Shown here: positions 36,852 to 49,561 of the stretch, piece after piece | Layout of the letters: each line of letters opens with the position of its first letter | Numbering within the stretch: the first letter of the stretch is position 1 | Origin: Siphlonurus alternatus | Taxonomy: Eukaryota > Arthropoda > Insecta > Ephemeroptera > Siphlonuridae | Reading direction: 5' to 3' | Assembly: GCA_949825025.1 (NCBI GenBank) | Contig: OX463785.1 | Location: forward strand, 11,781,971 to 11,845,970 | Length of the DNA stretch: 64,000 nt | Program-made: the position numbers and the translations under genes | Notes under the pieces: generated by a model | Database searches by the model: none | What the model saw: the letters and a program-made list of their open reading frames with translations, nothing else | Told to the model about the DNA's origin: nothing

Positions 36852-39144
36852 AAGTGCATTTGTCCACTTTGAAAAAAAAAAAATAATAAAAAATGAAAGC
36901 GAGATGGAACATACAATTTTTATGTTATTATATTTTAAATTCTATATTGTTTATGAAATTAAGTTTCAAAATTAAAAAAAAAGTTCAGGGGAGGATGAAA
37001 GGTGCGTTTAGAGTAAATTTTAATTTAATTTTTAGTACCCTGCTACTGATCCTATTTTTATTGCTAAAACCTATTTATGAACACTTCCTTGAATCTATCA
37101 TTTTATTAAAACTAAAATACAACTAAAAAGTCTTGAAATTTTAATATCCGGTTATAAAATTAGTTTCTAAGAAGGGTAGCTTTTATTGGGTAAAGTGTAT
37201 CATGTTATATATTACGAGAGGAAGGGATCACAGTTTTAATAAGGCTTGGCTAAGACGTATTAATTGCCTCTCTAATCCCTGCAGACGGCAACGATGATGA
37301 TGATGAAGGAGCTATTAAATTTACGTTGTAATAAGATACACCCTCAATTCCCCCTTCAACCTTAGCAAATCAAACATCTTGACCTTTAATTTTATGATTA
37401 TATTTTTAAGTCATATTTTAACACAAAATTATTATGAAAAAAATAGTTATTATAAACTTTTTGTCTGTAAAAAATTGTGTTTATATTGTCCCGGTTTGCA
37501 AGAGACCCAGAAAAAACTAGCTAAGCATTGATTGCTAGGTTGGATCCATGAAAATCTAATTATTTAAATTCTTCCACTTGTGATTAGTACAACAGTGTTC
37601 AAAGAAGGTGAAAAAATGTGTAATAATTATTCTTTATAAAATATGAGTCAAATTAGTACAAAAAAAAATCAATCATGGCGATATTACGGTGAGATTTATT
37701 CTGAGAAACTCCCGGATTGTTAATAGAAAATAATATTTTTATAATAATGAAATTGGAACAAAATGATGTAAGCAAATAGCATCAATATAAAATATACTTA
37801 ATTAATATAGTGTGCATTGTGCATATTACGAAACTAAATTAGAAAAGTGTAAAAAATAATAAATAATAATTTGGCAAAGTATATTTATAAATAACTAAAT
37901 ATAATTATTCGATTTGATAATTAAATAAAAATATTATTAATTATTACTTTTGCAAATTATTTTAAATCGTAAATTCATTTAAAATCAAAAATTTATCAAT
38001 GCAATAGTAATTATAATTTTAAAATACTATTTTATTATATTTTTATAAATAATTTTACATCTGGCAGTCATGATATGCTTATAGAAAGTTAAATTTATTA
38101 TAGCAATACTAGTAATATTGAGGTTGCTGTACGAATTATATGATTTTCTTTAGTAAACGATACATACGTGAAATTTAATGTAAACCCTAAAAATAAATTA
38201 TAAAAAGTTTAGTGCTTTTTCTTCTCGAATACTGCGAAATATACTGACCTACATTTTATAGTGATAATATATAAATTAAAATAAATAATAATGAAAATTA
38301 ATACATGTAAATATTATTTTATTCATATAAAGCACAGAGTTGGCATACCTACAGATCGTTGTAAAAGCCAGCCAGCAAGTTGGCTTACTGTACTATATAC
38401 TAGTTTTGATCGATGTAAAATGACTCTGGGCAATATGCATACTCCATATACCTCCCTTCGTGGTTTGTAATCATCGCTGTGTATAGTAGCAGTGGATTCT
38501 TAGGCTTCTTCTATCGTCTCTCTTTCCCCTAAGGCTCTTTACAAAAATCTCCCTCATCGCTGCAGATTGAAATAGCAGCAGTTTGTTGTTGCTATCGTCT
38601 CTAATTGCAATGCAGATCAGCTGTAATTTAAAGTAATTTATCTTCTCTCATGGATCAATTACTTAAATACCAATCAATGTTAAGTCATTTGAAATAATAT
38701 ACTAATTATTACTGTGATCAATATATTAGAAATTAATTAATGTATGTAAATATCGTATTATAGGAATTTAAGTTTAAAATTATTAACATTTATTTTTAAA
38801 AATATTATTTTAAGATTTTGATTTTTTTTATAAACGAATAATGAATTCTTTCACTTAACATTAGTTTTTTTGTAACTTTTAAAACTAAATTAATTAATTA
38901 AATTTTATATAAAAAACGTTCGTATTTAGTCATTACAAATGCAACTAGTACTGAATTCTGGATTGAGATGTGTGTTTGTATCAGGAATGCAATTGAAATT
39001 CCCCAAATGGATCAATAATTGGTGTGCTAAATCTAAACTATATCATAGCCTAGTAACTAAAGAAATCCTATTTTTCTATTACAAGTTATAAAAGTTTACC
39101 GTTTGACACGAAGTTTAAAATTTTCTATAACAAATATTGTGTAA
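36852..39144. other. AT-rich stretch with one more complex island
   Basis: 38340-38640 is less AT-rich and not a recognised repeat. It has CTATCGTCTCT twice (about 38511 and 38596) and on the minus strand a short ATG frame of 24 codons. Nothing is recognised elsewhere. Confidence 0.35.
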
Positions 39145-39382
39145 TATTTATGCTAAAGTTCAAGGTTGATATTTATAGAGGTCACTGCTCTTGAAATTAT
39201 TTAATAAAAGACAAGCAATGATACACAAGTTGGGGTAGATAAAGAAATAATCAAAACTTGTACATGTTATAATAGTTTATGCTAAAGTTCAAGGCTATAT
39301 ACTCTCTATAGAGGTCTTTGCTCTTGAAAGTATATCATAAAAGACAAGTAAGTTAGGGTAGAGAAAGAAATAATCAAAACTT
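39145..39382 (+). repeat. Tandem duplication of ~129 bp
   Basis: TTATGCTAAAGTTCAAGG starts at about 39148 and again at 39277. Both units continue through TCTTGAAA, AAAAGACAAG and AAAGAAATAATCAAAACTT with small indels. Confidence 0.88.
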
Positions 39383-40174
39383 ATAGTAAAAAAGATGATA
39401 TTATTACTTTTCAAATGTGTCACCAGATGGCTCTAAAAGAAGATCGATGTTTTGACCCTGGTAGTCGACAGTAATCAGTGTGGAGTGTTGAGGATTAACG
39501 CGGGCGTAATCTGACCATTCTGACACCGAAATGTATGCGAAACTTTGAGAGTAGCAGATTTTATTAAAGTACAAATTCTATTGTTTTCACTACTATTTTC
39601 TACTTGTATGATATTACAGTATTGAAAAAGTTGATTTTACGTAACTTTGAATTCTTTATTTGTCACTATCAATAATTGAAAATATTATTTAGTTAATTAT
39701 TGTATCTCTCCATGTTTTTTAAATGAAAAAAATCCCTTTAAAACGTATGCTAGTTGAATATTTTCATTTTCAGCTCAATTTATATTTTAGTTTATTTTTT
39801 GTTTATATTTTTTACGCAATGGATGTAATTATTTTGTGTCCTTGCACTATTTACGCACTATCCCATTCATGCATGTGAGATATTTTGCATGTTTTATGAT
39901 GCATACATTATTATATACAGTTATTAAGAGTGAATATAAAAACAAGTAGAAATAATGATATAAATATTTCACAAATTGTCTAAATTCACACAAGACTGAT
40001 TTGAAAAACAACAATAACGAGCAGGGTATGTTTTTTATTTGGAAGACTTTTCAAAAATATTTTGAATGGTTCTGACATGAAAGTTAATTTAATTATTCAA
40101 AAATTATAAATGTATTGCCAATATTAATTATTTATAATAAGAAAATTCTGGAATATATTTCATCTTTTATTCAT
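39383..40174. other. AT-rich stretch, nothing firm
   Basis: At 39520 there is CTGACCATTCTGAC, like the start of the SINE core, but the match does not extend. Confidence 0.35.
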
Positions 40175-40319
40175 TTTTGATGTCTCTCATCTTTTTATAC
40201 CTTCTATTTGCACAATTTTAGAGAAAGAAGGAGGGAAAAACACAATAATTATTTCTTGATTACGAAATGTTAAAAATATTGACACTTCATCCTCAATTTA
40301 AACGAGGTAGAACAGAGGT
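40175..40319 (+). repeat. Family P relative (weak copy)
   Basis: Shares TTCTATTTGCACAATTTTAG, then GAAATGTTAAAAATATT and CATCCTCA with the family P layout. Poorly conserved. Confidence 0.4.
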
Positions 40320-40600
40320 AAATCGTTCCGCTTTTCCACTATGTTGGTTCCCCTGGCTTTGGACCATTGCACTTCTGGTTCATTGATAAAAGCTGCAGCG
40401 TCCATCCTGGCTGAGGTTTCCACGTTTCTCTCAGTCGCAGGCAAATGCCGGGATGGATTGCAAGGTCGTGGCTGCCCCCGTTCCGGAAGAGCACGCGAAA
40501 CGCTAAGTTAGGGTTTCGGAAGGTTCGGGATTTCAAACTTAAAAGTGAGAAATAAAATTAGTAAGTAGAAATACCCAGTTAGGGAACGATTAAAAAAAAA
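40320..40600 (+). mobile_element. 5S-SINE body, head missing (S2)
   Basis: Contains GGCTTTGGACCATTGCACTT, the core GCTGAGGTTTCCACGTTTC and CTCAGTCGCAGGCAAATGCC, then CCGTTCCGGAAGAGC and AAACGCTAAGTTAGGGTTTC, and ends in an A run. The 5S-like head is absent (5' truncation). Confidence 0.82.
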
Positions 40601-40663
40601 AATCTATTTTATGAGTTTTTTTTTTGTCTCTATGTTGTATTATGTACAGCCACAAGAGAAATA

Positions 40664-40815
40664 AATAAATAAATTTTATTATCTCTTTCATGGGTACTAT
40701 ACAATAATATAACATATATTATATATTAATATTATATATTATAGTCAAAATTGAATTTACAAATAAAAGCCCATGGGGCAAATGAAAAAGATTGCTGCAT
40801 GAGCAGTCCATTCAT
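40664..40815 (+). repeat. AAAT tail followed by family Q fragment (copy 2)
   Basis: An AAATAAATAAATAAA tail at 40662-40676, then at 40770-40815 the motif CATGGGGCAAATGAAAAAGA and GAGCAGTCCA shared with 12425-12500. Confidence 0.45.
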
Positions 40816-42532
40816 TTATGATTTGTTTTTTTTAGGTTAAAATTACGTTTTATAATAAGATTTGGTTTAGACGTGTTTACGATTATTTGAAGATGAATTT
40901 TGAACTAATATTTATTGTAATATATAGTAATTTATTTAACATTGCAAAATATTTTCCATAATACAAAAATAGGTTTTCACTTTTTACATATTAAACCGCA
41001 GTATTTTGTATCACCTTTAATAATATAAAAACTATATTTATTTTTTTCGTCTAAAAGAAGCACATTGTATACGCTATACTAACATTTTACTACTTCTATA
41101 TACCTAGCACATCATAAATAAAGTGTGTTATCTGTGGTAATATTTGCGTACAACTATAGCTTGTCATTTGACATAAAAACACATCCCTATATATATACTG
41201 TTATATATAGTATAAAAGCACGTATTGTGTATATGATATAGCTGTGTGTATGTCTTATCGCATTGCACGTAGTATGGTCTGTTCCTAACGATTCTCTGGT
41301 TATGTCGATATGAATAGCAGTTAACTGAAATATACTTGCACAAACAAGCTATAAAATTCATCGTATATAGATACTGAATATTCACCAAGTTTCTGTTGTC
41401 TTCTTTTTATTTTATCATGATTTTTTTCATAGTTGATTTATTCATAGTATTGAAATTACTAAGATTGATGAACTTTATAAAATAAAATTATATTTTACTT
41501 CAAACAGCTGTTTTTATTTTACAACGAGGCTTTAAAACATATGAATATTATTATATAGAGTAGAGTTATTGTTATAAATGTAAGATGTCATAGATTTTAT
41601 TATGACATTGTTTAATTGTTAACATTTATCAATACTAATGAGGACAAGTAACAAGGAGAAAATGTATATGTACTTGTTTTTTTGTAATGGGGGAACGAAT
41701 TGGTGATATTACTTTTTAATCACATCCGTTGTTTTATGAATTAAATTATGGATACTGTATCATAGTTTAAATTAGACCAAGTAAAAAAATATATTATTAA
41801 ATTTAAATAGTATACTTGAAATAGAAATAGTATTTTAAAATTTTACTGCGTATAATACCAATACACATTATACTATTTTACTTTTTGTTATTATTTTAAT
41901 TCATTTTACTAGTTATACTATTTTTTAATATGTGTAAAAACTGTAAGAAGTATCTTAAATGATGCTAAATTGTTCACCCTAATGTACAGTACTATAAAAA
42001 AATACAAGTAATAACATACATTTTATAGTATTTTTAAAACACGAATAATAATGTTTATTTAGAGTATTATAGAATTTAATACGCATGAAATTCCTTTCGT
42101 TTTCATTCAATTGAATTTAAACAAGTAACAAAAAACAAAAGAACATTAATCATGATTTGAAAAAACAATAAATTTTCACAATGTGACAATTAATATTTTT
42201 GTTCATTGTGTGTTTTTTTAAAAAAGTCGATAAACGATGGACGTTACATGAGAAAGACAAAAACATATTTTCATGTTCCCTCTCTGATATTTTTTGTAGA
42301 ATATTACTCAATACATGACATTATGAAAGGCAACGTCAGTTTTCATAAAAAAAAAGTCATAGAGATCACACCCCGATATTAACGTTCGTCTCACCCTATA
42401 CAACAAAAAAACTTGGTAGCAATTTCTATTCTATAGTCAACAATTCGTTGAATACGTTGCGTGCTTTGCTCCAATATCTATCAAATACACACAACAGGAG
42501 AGTTACAAAAGCATTCTGTATGGTAAGAGAGG

Positions 42533-42534
<2 letters not shown>
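40816..42534. other. AT-rich stretch, nothing recognised
   Basis: No supportable gene or repeat. Confidence 0.4.

Positions 42535-42628
<94 letters not shown>
42535..42628 (+). repeat. (GA)n microsatellite, ~93 bp
   Basis: Uninterrupted GA, the longest of the four in the window. Confidence 0.95.
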
Positions 42629-42630
<2 letters not shown>

Positions 42631-43361
42631 GAGATAAAATGTGTGAGAGAATTTTCTTATTTTCTTTATGTAGAGTAAAAAAAAAAAATAAATAAACAAA
42701 ATTCTAATAACAAGCCCAAGCGCCTTATATTTATATCTATAGACTTTCCCACTATATAATACAAAACTGTTGAAAAAGTTTTGTAACTCCTGGAGGTATT
42801 TTATATATACGTGAGGTATTACAAAGATTCTTACTCTATATATTATATAGTGATATTTTACTATTTTTTTTAAAGATATATTTTAGACTTGCTTTATAAT
42901 AATAATAAGTATACTAAAAAATATATATATTACGAGATAATATTTTAAAGTTAAACATTGCTTATTATAAAAACTTTTAAAATAATACAGTAGGAGATAA
43001 ACGCTACAGTAGTTTTTGTGAATCTCTTTAAAAGCTTAACTATTTTTGTACTCTATTTATATTAATTCTCTCTGTATTAAAATTTATTGTAAAACGAGTC
43101 CATTAAAAATATATTCTCTCTGAAATTGTAAAATATATAATATACCTGAAAGTCGTGCTTAAAATAAGAAATTAAATTCTATTCATGATGGAAAATTGTT
43201 GCAAAACTCATTTCGTTGATTATTTTTTATATATTTTTTTTAAAAAAAAGAAAGTAATTATTATTTTTATTTGTCCTGTTCAATTAATGAATAGGCAATT
43301 GTTACTAAATATTACAAATTTATTTATATTAACGTTTAATTTATATATTTTTTATTTTTTT
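42629..43361. other. AT-rich stretch, nothing recognised
   Basis: No supportable gene or repeat. Confidence 0.4.
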
Positions 43362-43660
43362 AAATCAAACCCTATTGGGTACTTCTATTTACTAATTACA
43401 TACTACTTTGAAACCCCGAACCTTCCGAAACCCTAACTTGAGCGTTTCGCGAGCTCTTCTGGAACGGGGGCGGCCACGGTCTTGCAAATCCATCCCGGCA
43501 TTTGCCTGCGGCTGAGGGAAACGTGGAAACCTCAGCCAGGATGGACGCTACAGCTTTTGTCAATGAACTGGAAGTGCAATGGTCCAAAGCCAGGGGAACC
43601 ACATAGTGGAAAAGCGCAACGTTTTACCCCTGGGTGGGAAACGTGGTTTTTGTTGAAAAC
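43362..43660 (-). mobile_element. 5S-SINE body and tail, head missing (S3)
   Basis: On the minus strand the order matches S2, with CAGGGGTAAAACGTTGCGC before the body. The tail includes a TAGAAGTACCCAATAGGGTT segment also seen in S4. The head is truncated. Confidence 0.85.
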
Positions 43661-43736
43661 CATTTATATATAAATTATTATCAAAGATTTTACATAATAT
43701 AAAAAATCTCTGTTATTACTGATATTGTGACCTAAA

Positions 43737-43841
43737 CTACGTTTACATGATGGTGTTTAATATGTATCCGTTGACGACGCCTCATAAGAATAACATTATC
43801 CGTCGTTAACGGATCCGTATTAAACACCGTTATGTGTACGG
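43737..43841. mobile_element. MITE, family K, copy 2
   Basis: CTACGTTTACATGATGGTGT on the left and ACACCGTTATGTGTACG on the right, with GTTGACGACGCCTCATAAGA inside. Confidence 0.82.
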
Positions 43842-44645
43842 AGTTGATGAACTTTCGGGTGAGGGGTTGTAATGTTTTTTTTTTCTAATATTGGTGGGGG
43901 AGGGGTATGAGTTTAAGTAGTTATACATTCCATGTTAATCAATGTTTATCTTTGGAGAGTTCATGCTCCCCCCCCCTCCATTTCTCCGTCAATTCGATAA
44001 TGTTGGAACCTACGTATTATAATTTAAATGTCAAGAAAATAGCTTTTTCGTAGAACTGCTTGGCAAGAAGTTTAATGTTGGCTGCTAGGAAAACATTGAG
44101 ATTGTGATAATAGTCGTATTTTTTAAACGTGATAAAATCAAACATGAGTTTCTCCTTATAAAATAATCAATGTATTTAATTTCCTTAGTTATTTTTTTTA
44201 CCAAGAATTACTATTATAGTAAAACATAACTAATAACTTGAAGTTTTAATGAAGCTAGAGCCAATGTTCTTGCATGTTTTTTTTTTTCCTTTTAAAAAGT
44301 AATCTGATAACTTTAATAAGATTGAGTCAAATAAAACTAAAATTGACATTAAAAAACGTCACTAGGATATTTATACGTCTTAAAAAAATATATAACGTGT
44401 TATGAACTTAGTTTTTTATAAAATAATAATCGATTATTACAAATTGAGTTTAATATCAAGAAGTAGGGCAATATTAATTGGATACGAGTTTCATTATAAA
44501 TTAATAACCTACAAAGTTGTGTTACTTGAAACTTTCAATTTAAGAGATCGCTAATAAAGATATATAAAAAGTTTTTTATGAAAAAAAAAATCTCAGTAGC
44601 AATTTTTACCTGTTTTTAGGTTTCAGGCTTTATCAAGAATATGTA
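43842..44645. other. AT-rich stretch, nothing recognised
   Basis: A C-run at 43970-43977. No gene. Confidence 0.4.
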
Positions 44646-44950
44646 ATGGAGTATCGACCTAAAAAAATTGTATTACAGAAATGGTTAGAGGGTGCAAAGT
44701 TAAGCTACTCTATTTTTTTTTTTTTCAGTCTGGGAACTATTTTGAAGAAATTATTGAAAAAACAGAGAAAGTGGCGCCTCTTGACGGGCGTCTCTCTTAA
44801 AAGGATAGGACCTAAAAGGGGTGGCGTGGGTCCCAATCTGACCTCGGCAAAACGATTTAGCAATACTTCCTGGCCTCTAAAAAAATCTGAAAAAAACAAA
44901 AAAAAATCAGGTGGCATAACTTTGCACCCTCTATCCATTTTTGCAATAAT
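44646..44950 (+). mobile_element. Family B MITE with T-arm-like centre (copy 5), right end lost
   Basis: Starts ATGGAGTATCGACC. The centre reads AAGGGGTGGCGTGGGTCCCA on the plus strand, a decayed form of the GGGTTCAATCC motif. The right arm stops at TTTTTGCAATAATGATG without the terminal repeat. Open frames across it on both strands are by-products. Confidence 0.82.
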
Positions 44951-44967
44951 GATGTTGAAGATGACAA

Positions 44968-45140
44968 AAACTTTCCAGAAATGTTTCGGAATCGAAACAG
45001 AAAAGCTCTCAACCAATCAAAAAAATTCAAAGTTTCTGAAATTCTAGTAAACGGAAATTAAAATTTCAATTAGATTTTTTTATTGGTCAAAAGCTTTTCC
45101 GTTTCCGTTTCCAGCCAATTCGGACAGAACTTTGTAACTT
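44968..45140. mobile_element. Palindromic element with GGAAACGGAAACGGAAAAGC-type arms
   Basis: GGAATCGAAACAGAAAAGCT ... CCAATCAAAAAAA on the left pairs with TTTTTTTATTGGTCAAAAGC ... GTTTCC on the right. Confidence 0.65.
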
Positions 45141-45646
45141 CCGGTAACTAAACTCACTAGAAACCTCTGTTATGGTAAGAAATTTGATCAACATTTTAAG
45201 AGTATTTTAGGGTCTGAAATTTGAACTTTTTTTGATAAAATTTGTGGCCATATAATTCACGGAGTTCTCTGTAAACTCCCATTCGTTAAATATGAGAATT
45301 TACATCTCAGTTTTATTTGATATAATATTGAGATGATAAATATTAAATTCATAAGCAAATAAAGTTGTTAACTGTTTCAATATAACTGTCTATACATTAT
45401 AAATCAACAGTAATGACTGTATTTAAGTTACCATTTTTTGAGTTAATTTCTATGAGATGAACGATCATGAAAATCAGTCATCAAAATGCCGATATTATTG
45501 ACATTTTACTCGTGCTAATGTAAGATATCAATCATATCTTTTCATGAAATATAAAATCGAGTGTTTCACGTTTTTTTATATAAAAGTGTTATTGGTGTTT
45601 TCATCATTTTCAATACAATTTCAATAGTCGTTGATGTTTTTGTAGG

Positions 45647-45677
<31 letters not shown>

Positions 45678-46568
45678 ATTGAAAATATATAAAAAATATA
45701 TTTTTTTTAAAGAAATTAATTATATATTGACAAGTATTGAAATTGACTTGATATTTTCTGGCTTATTTATTTTTCACCACTTTTCCGGGGTTTGAACAAG
45801 TGCTCTCTGCATTCTTCCCTTTCCTGCTTCCTGCTACAGGTTTCCATCATGATATAACTATAATAGATAGGTCCAGCATTAGCTCTACGAATTTGTATTG
45901 ATCTGCGCATTTTGTCTAGAAGATCTCATATGGTGACGTCACGTAGGGACCTCAAAACAGATGTCCCTGCTGGTGCTACCGGACCAGAGTTTCGATTTAA
46001 CATTAACGTGAACATTGCTTTTTAACTTATAATATGTCAAATTTGATATTAATTTGCCCTACTTCACGCCAGACCGGTTACAATAACGCATTCAAAGAAT
46101 TTTATAACACTCTACTTCGCAAGCAATCTGGAATAGAAGTTTGTAAAAGTTCATAAAGCAAACAAACCTGCTATTATGCGTTTCCATGGTTTCCTTGGTT
46201 TCCTTTAGCTAATATACCAAATGACTGGAAGTTTGAAATAGGCCATGACCGCTCATATTTGTACTAGTTTTTTATAGCAATATTGTTGTTTTTCGCCAAT
46301 AACAGAATATACGTAAGCTATATAACATTGTACAGTACAAGAGCTTTTTACTAAAAAGACGAATTAAGTTTAAAGCCGGCTGCTTTTGCCGCTAACGCGA
46401 TGCCATGTCAGAACCCAGATACATCACACCGCTGTCTTTTTATGCACATTTGATTGACTAGATGCTAATAGTACCGGTAAAAATTCAAAAAAAGGTGTGG
46501 ACAAAAGTTCCTTGAACAGAGCAGGCTGCACATTTCTTGAGTTTTACCAAAAGTTAATTGGCAAGAAT
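45141..46568. other. AT-rich stretch with a family R fragment
   Basis: 45785-45850 (plus) shares GGTTTGAACAAGTG and CTTCCTGCTACAGGTTTCCA with 28365-28450. An A run lies at 45652-45674. Nothing else was recognised. Confidence 0.45.
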
Positions 46569-46954
46569 AGACAATAATGGTTGCATTTTTTTATTTCATA
46601 ATCAGAAAATATACCTAAAATTGTGTTTTTCTGAATTTTTTCGGATTTTTTGGAGTGCGGGAACTAATTTTAAAAAAATATTTAATATACCTGAATTTGG
46701 GTGGTACACCTGATGGGACAACCGTGACGTCATTTGTCGTGCTGTGATTGGCTGTTGATGATGTCACGGCTGCTGTGATTGGCTGTCGATGACGTCGCGG
46801 TTGTCCCATCAGATGTACCACCCAAATTCAGATATTTTAAATATTTTTTTAAAATTAGTTCCCGCACTCCAAAAAATTTGAAAAAATTCAGAAAAGCATA
46901 ATTTAATGTATATTTTCAAATTATGAAATAAAAAAATGCAACCATTATTGTCTA
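46569..46954. mobile_element. 386-bp palindromic MITE related to family B (family C)
   Basis: TAGACAATAATGGTTGCATT arms, then TTTTTCGGATTTTTTGGAGT and AATTTGGGTGGTAC inverted. The centre has a repeated CTGTGATTGGCTGT and one intact TGACGTCA at 46725-46732. It ends 83 bp from the donor of the candidate exon. Confidence 0.88.
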
Positions 46955-47036
46955 TTGTCGAGTATCGAGGATTCTCAATCTGACGTACTAAGCCGTCCTC
47001 CCAGTATACATTTGTTGAAAAATAAAAAAATCTTAC

Positions 47037-47155
47037 CATTGCGATATGAAGTCAGCTCCTATGGAGTATATTGGAGTGGTATGGTTGCTGTAGTCTGTAT
47101 CATTAAGAGAAGATCCATAATTGACATCTTCCTCTTCAGCAGTGTCGAAATCCAT
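47037..47155 (-). CDS. Candidate first coding exon, acidic N-terminus, possibly of mAChR-B
   Basis: On the minus strand an in-frame TGA lies seven codons before an ATG in good context (A at -3, G at +4). It opens 39 codons rich in D, E, S, T, Y and N, ending at a consensus donor CAATG/GTAAGA. Two possible N-glycosylation sequons (NDT, NHT) are present; no signal peptide is visible. The exon ends two bases into a codon, and the receptor exon at 4300 begins with the third base, so a join would make a Trp codon and keep one frame into mAChR-B (about 870 residues in total). I do not recognise the peptide itself. It could instead belong to another gene lying beyond the left edge. Base composition is less AT-rich than its surroundings, which supports selection. 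Confidence 0.5.
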
Positions 47156-47359
47156 CTTCCTCTCTAGTGTTGGTCAACCCTCCTCACTGTGATGTTAGGC
47201 AGACAAGATTGTCTTCTCTTTTGCTACATTGGCACTCAAGTTTCTACACAAGTATATAGAAAATAAAAATCACATCTAACACAATTAAGGACTAACTGTA
47301 ATTATTGTCTTTTTCAAGTTTCAATATATCCTCTTCATTTCTTCTTTTTTTTGATCAAT
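47156..47359 (-). other. 5' untranslated part of candidate exon with strong acceptor
   Basis: A long pyrimidine tract ending TTTGTTACAG precedes position 47359 on the minus strand, giving an exon of 323 nt down to the donor at 47037. A five-codon upstream reading frame and several stops precede the candidate ATG, as expected for a leader. A second, weaker acceptor lies at 47244-47245. Any earlier exon or promoter would be at higher coordinates and was not recognised. Confidence 0.45.
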
Positions 47360-47997
47360 CTGTAACAAATAAAAGAAAAATGTTTTAGGTTAGTTGGAGT
47401 GTTAATAAATTTTCTTTTATTATATTCATTTCATCCAGTGCGGACCATGGATTAGGTGGCCCCTTTATACAGGATACAATAAACACTTAAGTGTTGTACA
47501 GAATTAGTAATAAAGAATTGGTGATTGGTGTAATGTGTAATTCATTTTCTAATAAATTTGGGTGCTACTATATGTTTCAAATCTGCACTAACAAGTATAC
47601 AGAATTGCTTCACACAGCATAAAATCAGTGAAAGGTGTAAGTAATATTTTTTAGATTAAATTTATAATTGCGTGTGAAAATACATTATTTAGTCTCCTAT
47701 ATATTATGCTTTACTATCCTGACTATTTTAAAAAGAGTTTGAAAAGCGTAGAGTCCATCTGCCTAAGATTTGAAATATTTTATAATTTTGATCCTATGGA
47801 AATAAAATAAAAAATAATGTATTTGAAACTACTGCCTTTATATATATATAATATATATATTATGTCCTTTCGTATTACACTGCTAGGCAGGCACGATATT
47901 TTAAGTATGATGGACTTAGACCGAAATACTTCAGCGTGGAAAAAATATTTTCTCGTCGGGTTAAAAGATAATCGTAAATTTTCCGCAAAAAAATCAG
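47360..47997. other. AT-rich stretch upstream of the candidate exon
   Basis: Contains the pyrimidine tract of the exon's acceptor at its left edge. No promoter or further exon recognised. Confidence 0.35.
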
Positions 47998-48319
47998 AAT
48001 GGAGTATTGTCCTCAATTTTTTTTATTGCAGAAATGGATAGAGCGTGCAAAGTTATGCTACCCTGATTTTTTTCAGATTTTTTAGAGCCCGGGAAGTATT
48101 TTTAAAAAATTATTGAAAGTCCTTTTTGTGACGTCACGCGGCGACAAGTCCTATCTTTTTCTTAAGGAGCGGCGTCTCGTGACGTCACAAAAATAACTTT
48201 CAATAATTTTTTAAAAATAGTTCCCGGGCTCTAAAAAATCTGAAAAAAATCGGGGTAGCATAACTTTGCACCCTCTATCCATTTCTGCAATAAAAAAAAA
48301 TTTAGGACAATACTCCATT
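47998..48319. mobile_element. Family B MITE (copy 6), CRE subtype with altered ends
   Basis: Ends ATGGAGTATTGTCCT and AGGACAATACTCCAT differ from the family's ATCGACC in both arms. Two intact TGACGTCA sites at 48129-48136 and 48180-48187. 322 bp, well preserved. Confidence 0.92.
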
Positions 48320-49561
48320 CACGAACTAATCTGAATTCAGTATCTAGATCTCTTGGGCATGGCTTTATATATATATATATATATATAGTATAATAAATTA
48401 AAATCAAACTTTTACATTATAATTAATTTAGTGATGCAATTTGTGTATTTTTATATTCAAATATTTTTTTATATTACACGTAAAATAATTGGCCTTAAAA
48501 CTTTATTGCTAACGTAAGGATAACTTAATTATATTTTTAAATTAACTTACAAAAATAAAAATAAACCCTCATAAATAATAAAATTATTAAAATAAAATTT
48601 AAAACATCAGAGGATTGCATAAATTTCTAACATCATTATTCAAAAAGTTATAACAGAAAAGTCGAGAGAGAAACAATTGTGTTCTGTGGTGAAGTAAATC
48701 TTTTTTTGTCTACTATTTTACCGAGACTGGAAAAGAAATTTAACCACGAACCTGTTGCCTCAATCTGCGGTAACCACATTGTACTTCTCTCGGTCTCTTT
48801 ATAATCGTAAATAATGTTATATTTTGCTACTGATTTAAAAACAAGTATCAGTTTTGTTGCAAAAAGTTGCATTAAAAAGAAAAATAAGGAAATTTTGTGT
48901 CACAGTCAAGGATATTTTTATAATATCAGATAGAAGGAAAAAAGAAAAATATTTTTAAGCAGTTTTTTTATTAATAAAGTTGAGAAATATTAAAAACATA
49001 TTATAACAAACTAATTTTTCTGTTAGTAGAAAATAATGTCTTCACTCTATGGTTGTTATGTACCGTTCTTTATTTTCAAAGTAAAAAAAAAATAAAATGT
49101 TAAAAATATAATATAATGAAATCCCCTAACGCTTAAAATATGTTAAGTTAGTACAAGAATTGCTTTTAAATTTAAAGTGACTAAGCATGTTGATGCTTTT
49201 TACCAATTGAAATAAGTTGAAAGGAAACATTCCATCCCTATATTACCTTATAGTTTATTTATAGATGTGGTTAGAAAATTTTATCACTAGGATTTGGTTT
49301 TGGCTACAACTTTTCTGATGGATTTAAAAATAAAATAAGTTATAGTTATTTTGATATAAAAAAAATATGTATAAGAGAATTGACGTGTGTATTATAATAT
49401 ATGATATTATTGTTAATGATTTTTTTTTAAATAAATTGGAAGTCATTTAATAAACTTAAATGCAATCATTAAATAATATACTCTCATCAGTTTCAATGTT
49501 AAATTGTCATTGTTGCTGTAAACAACTCACCTTGCAGGTATATATAATATATTTTTATTTT
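48320..49561. other. AT-rich stretch, nothing recognised
   Basis: A short (AT)n tract at 48367-48387. No gene. Confidence 0.4.

Noticed and set aside
42448..42699. Open frames encoding Arg-Glu or Ser-Leu repeats (also at 4396 and 63045)
   Set aside because: Translation of (GA)n microsatellites.
44646..45047. 133-codon open frame and its opposite-strand partner
   Set aside because: Both lie over the family B MITE at 44646-44950; palindromic noncoding sequence explains them.
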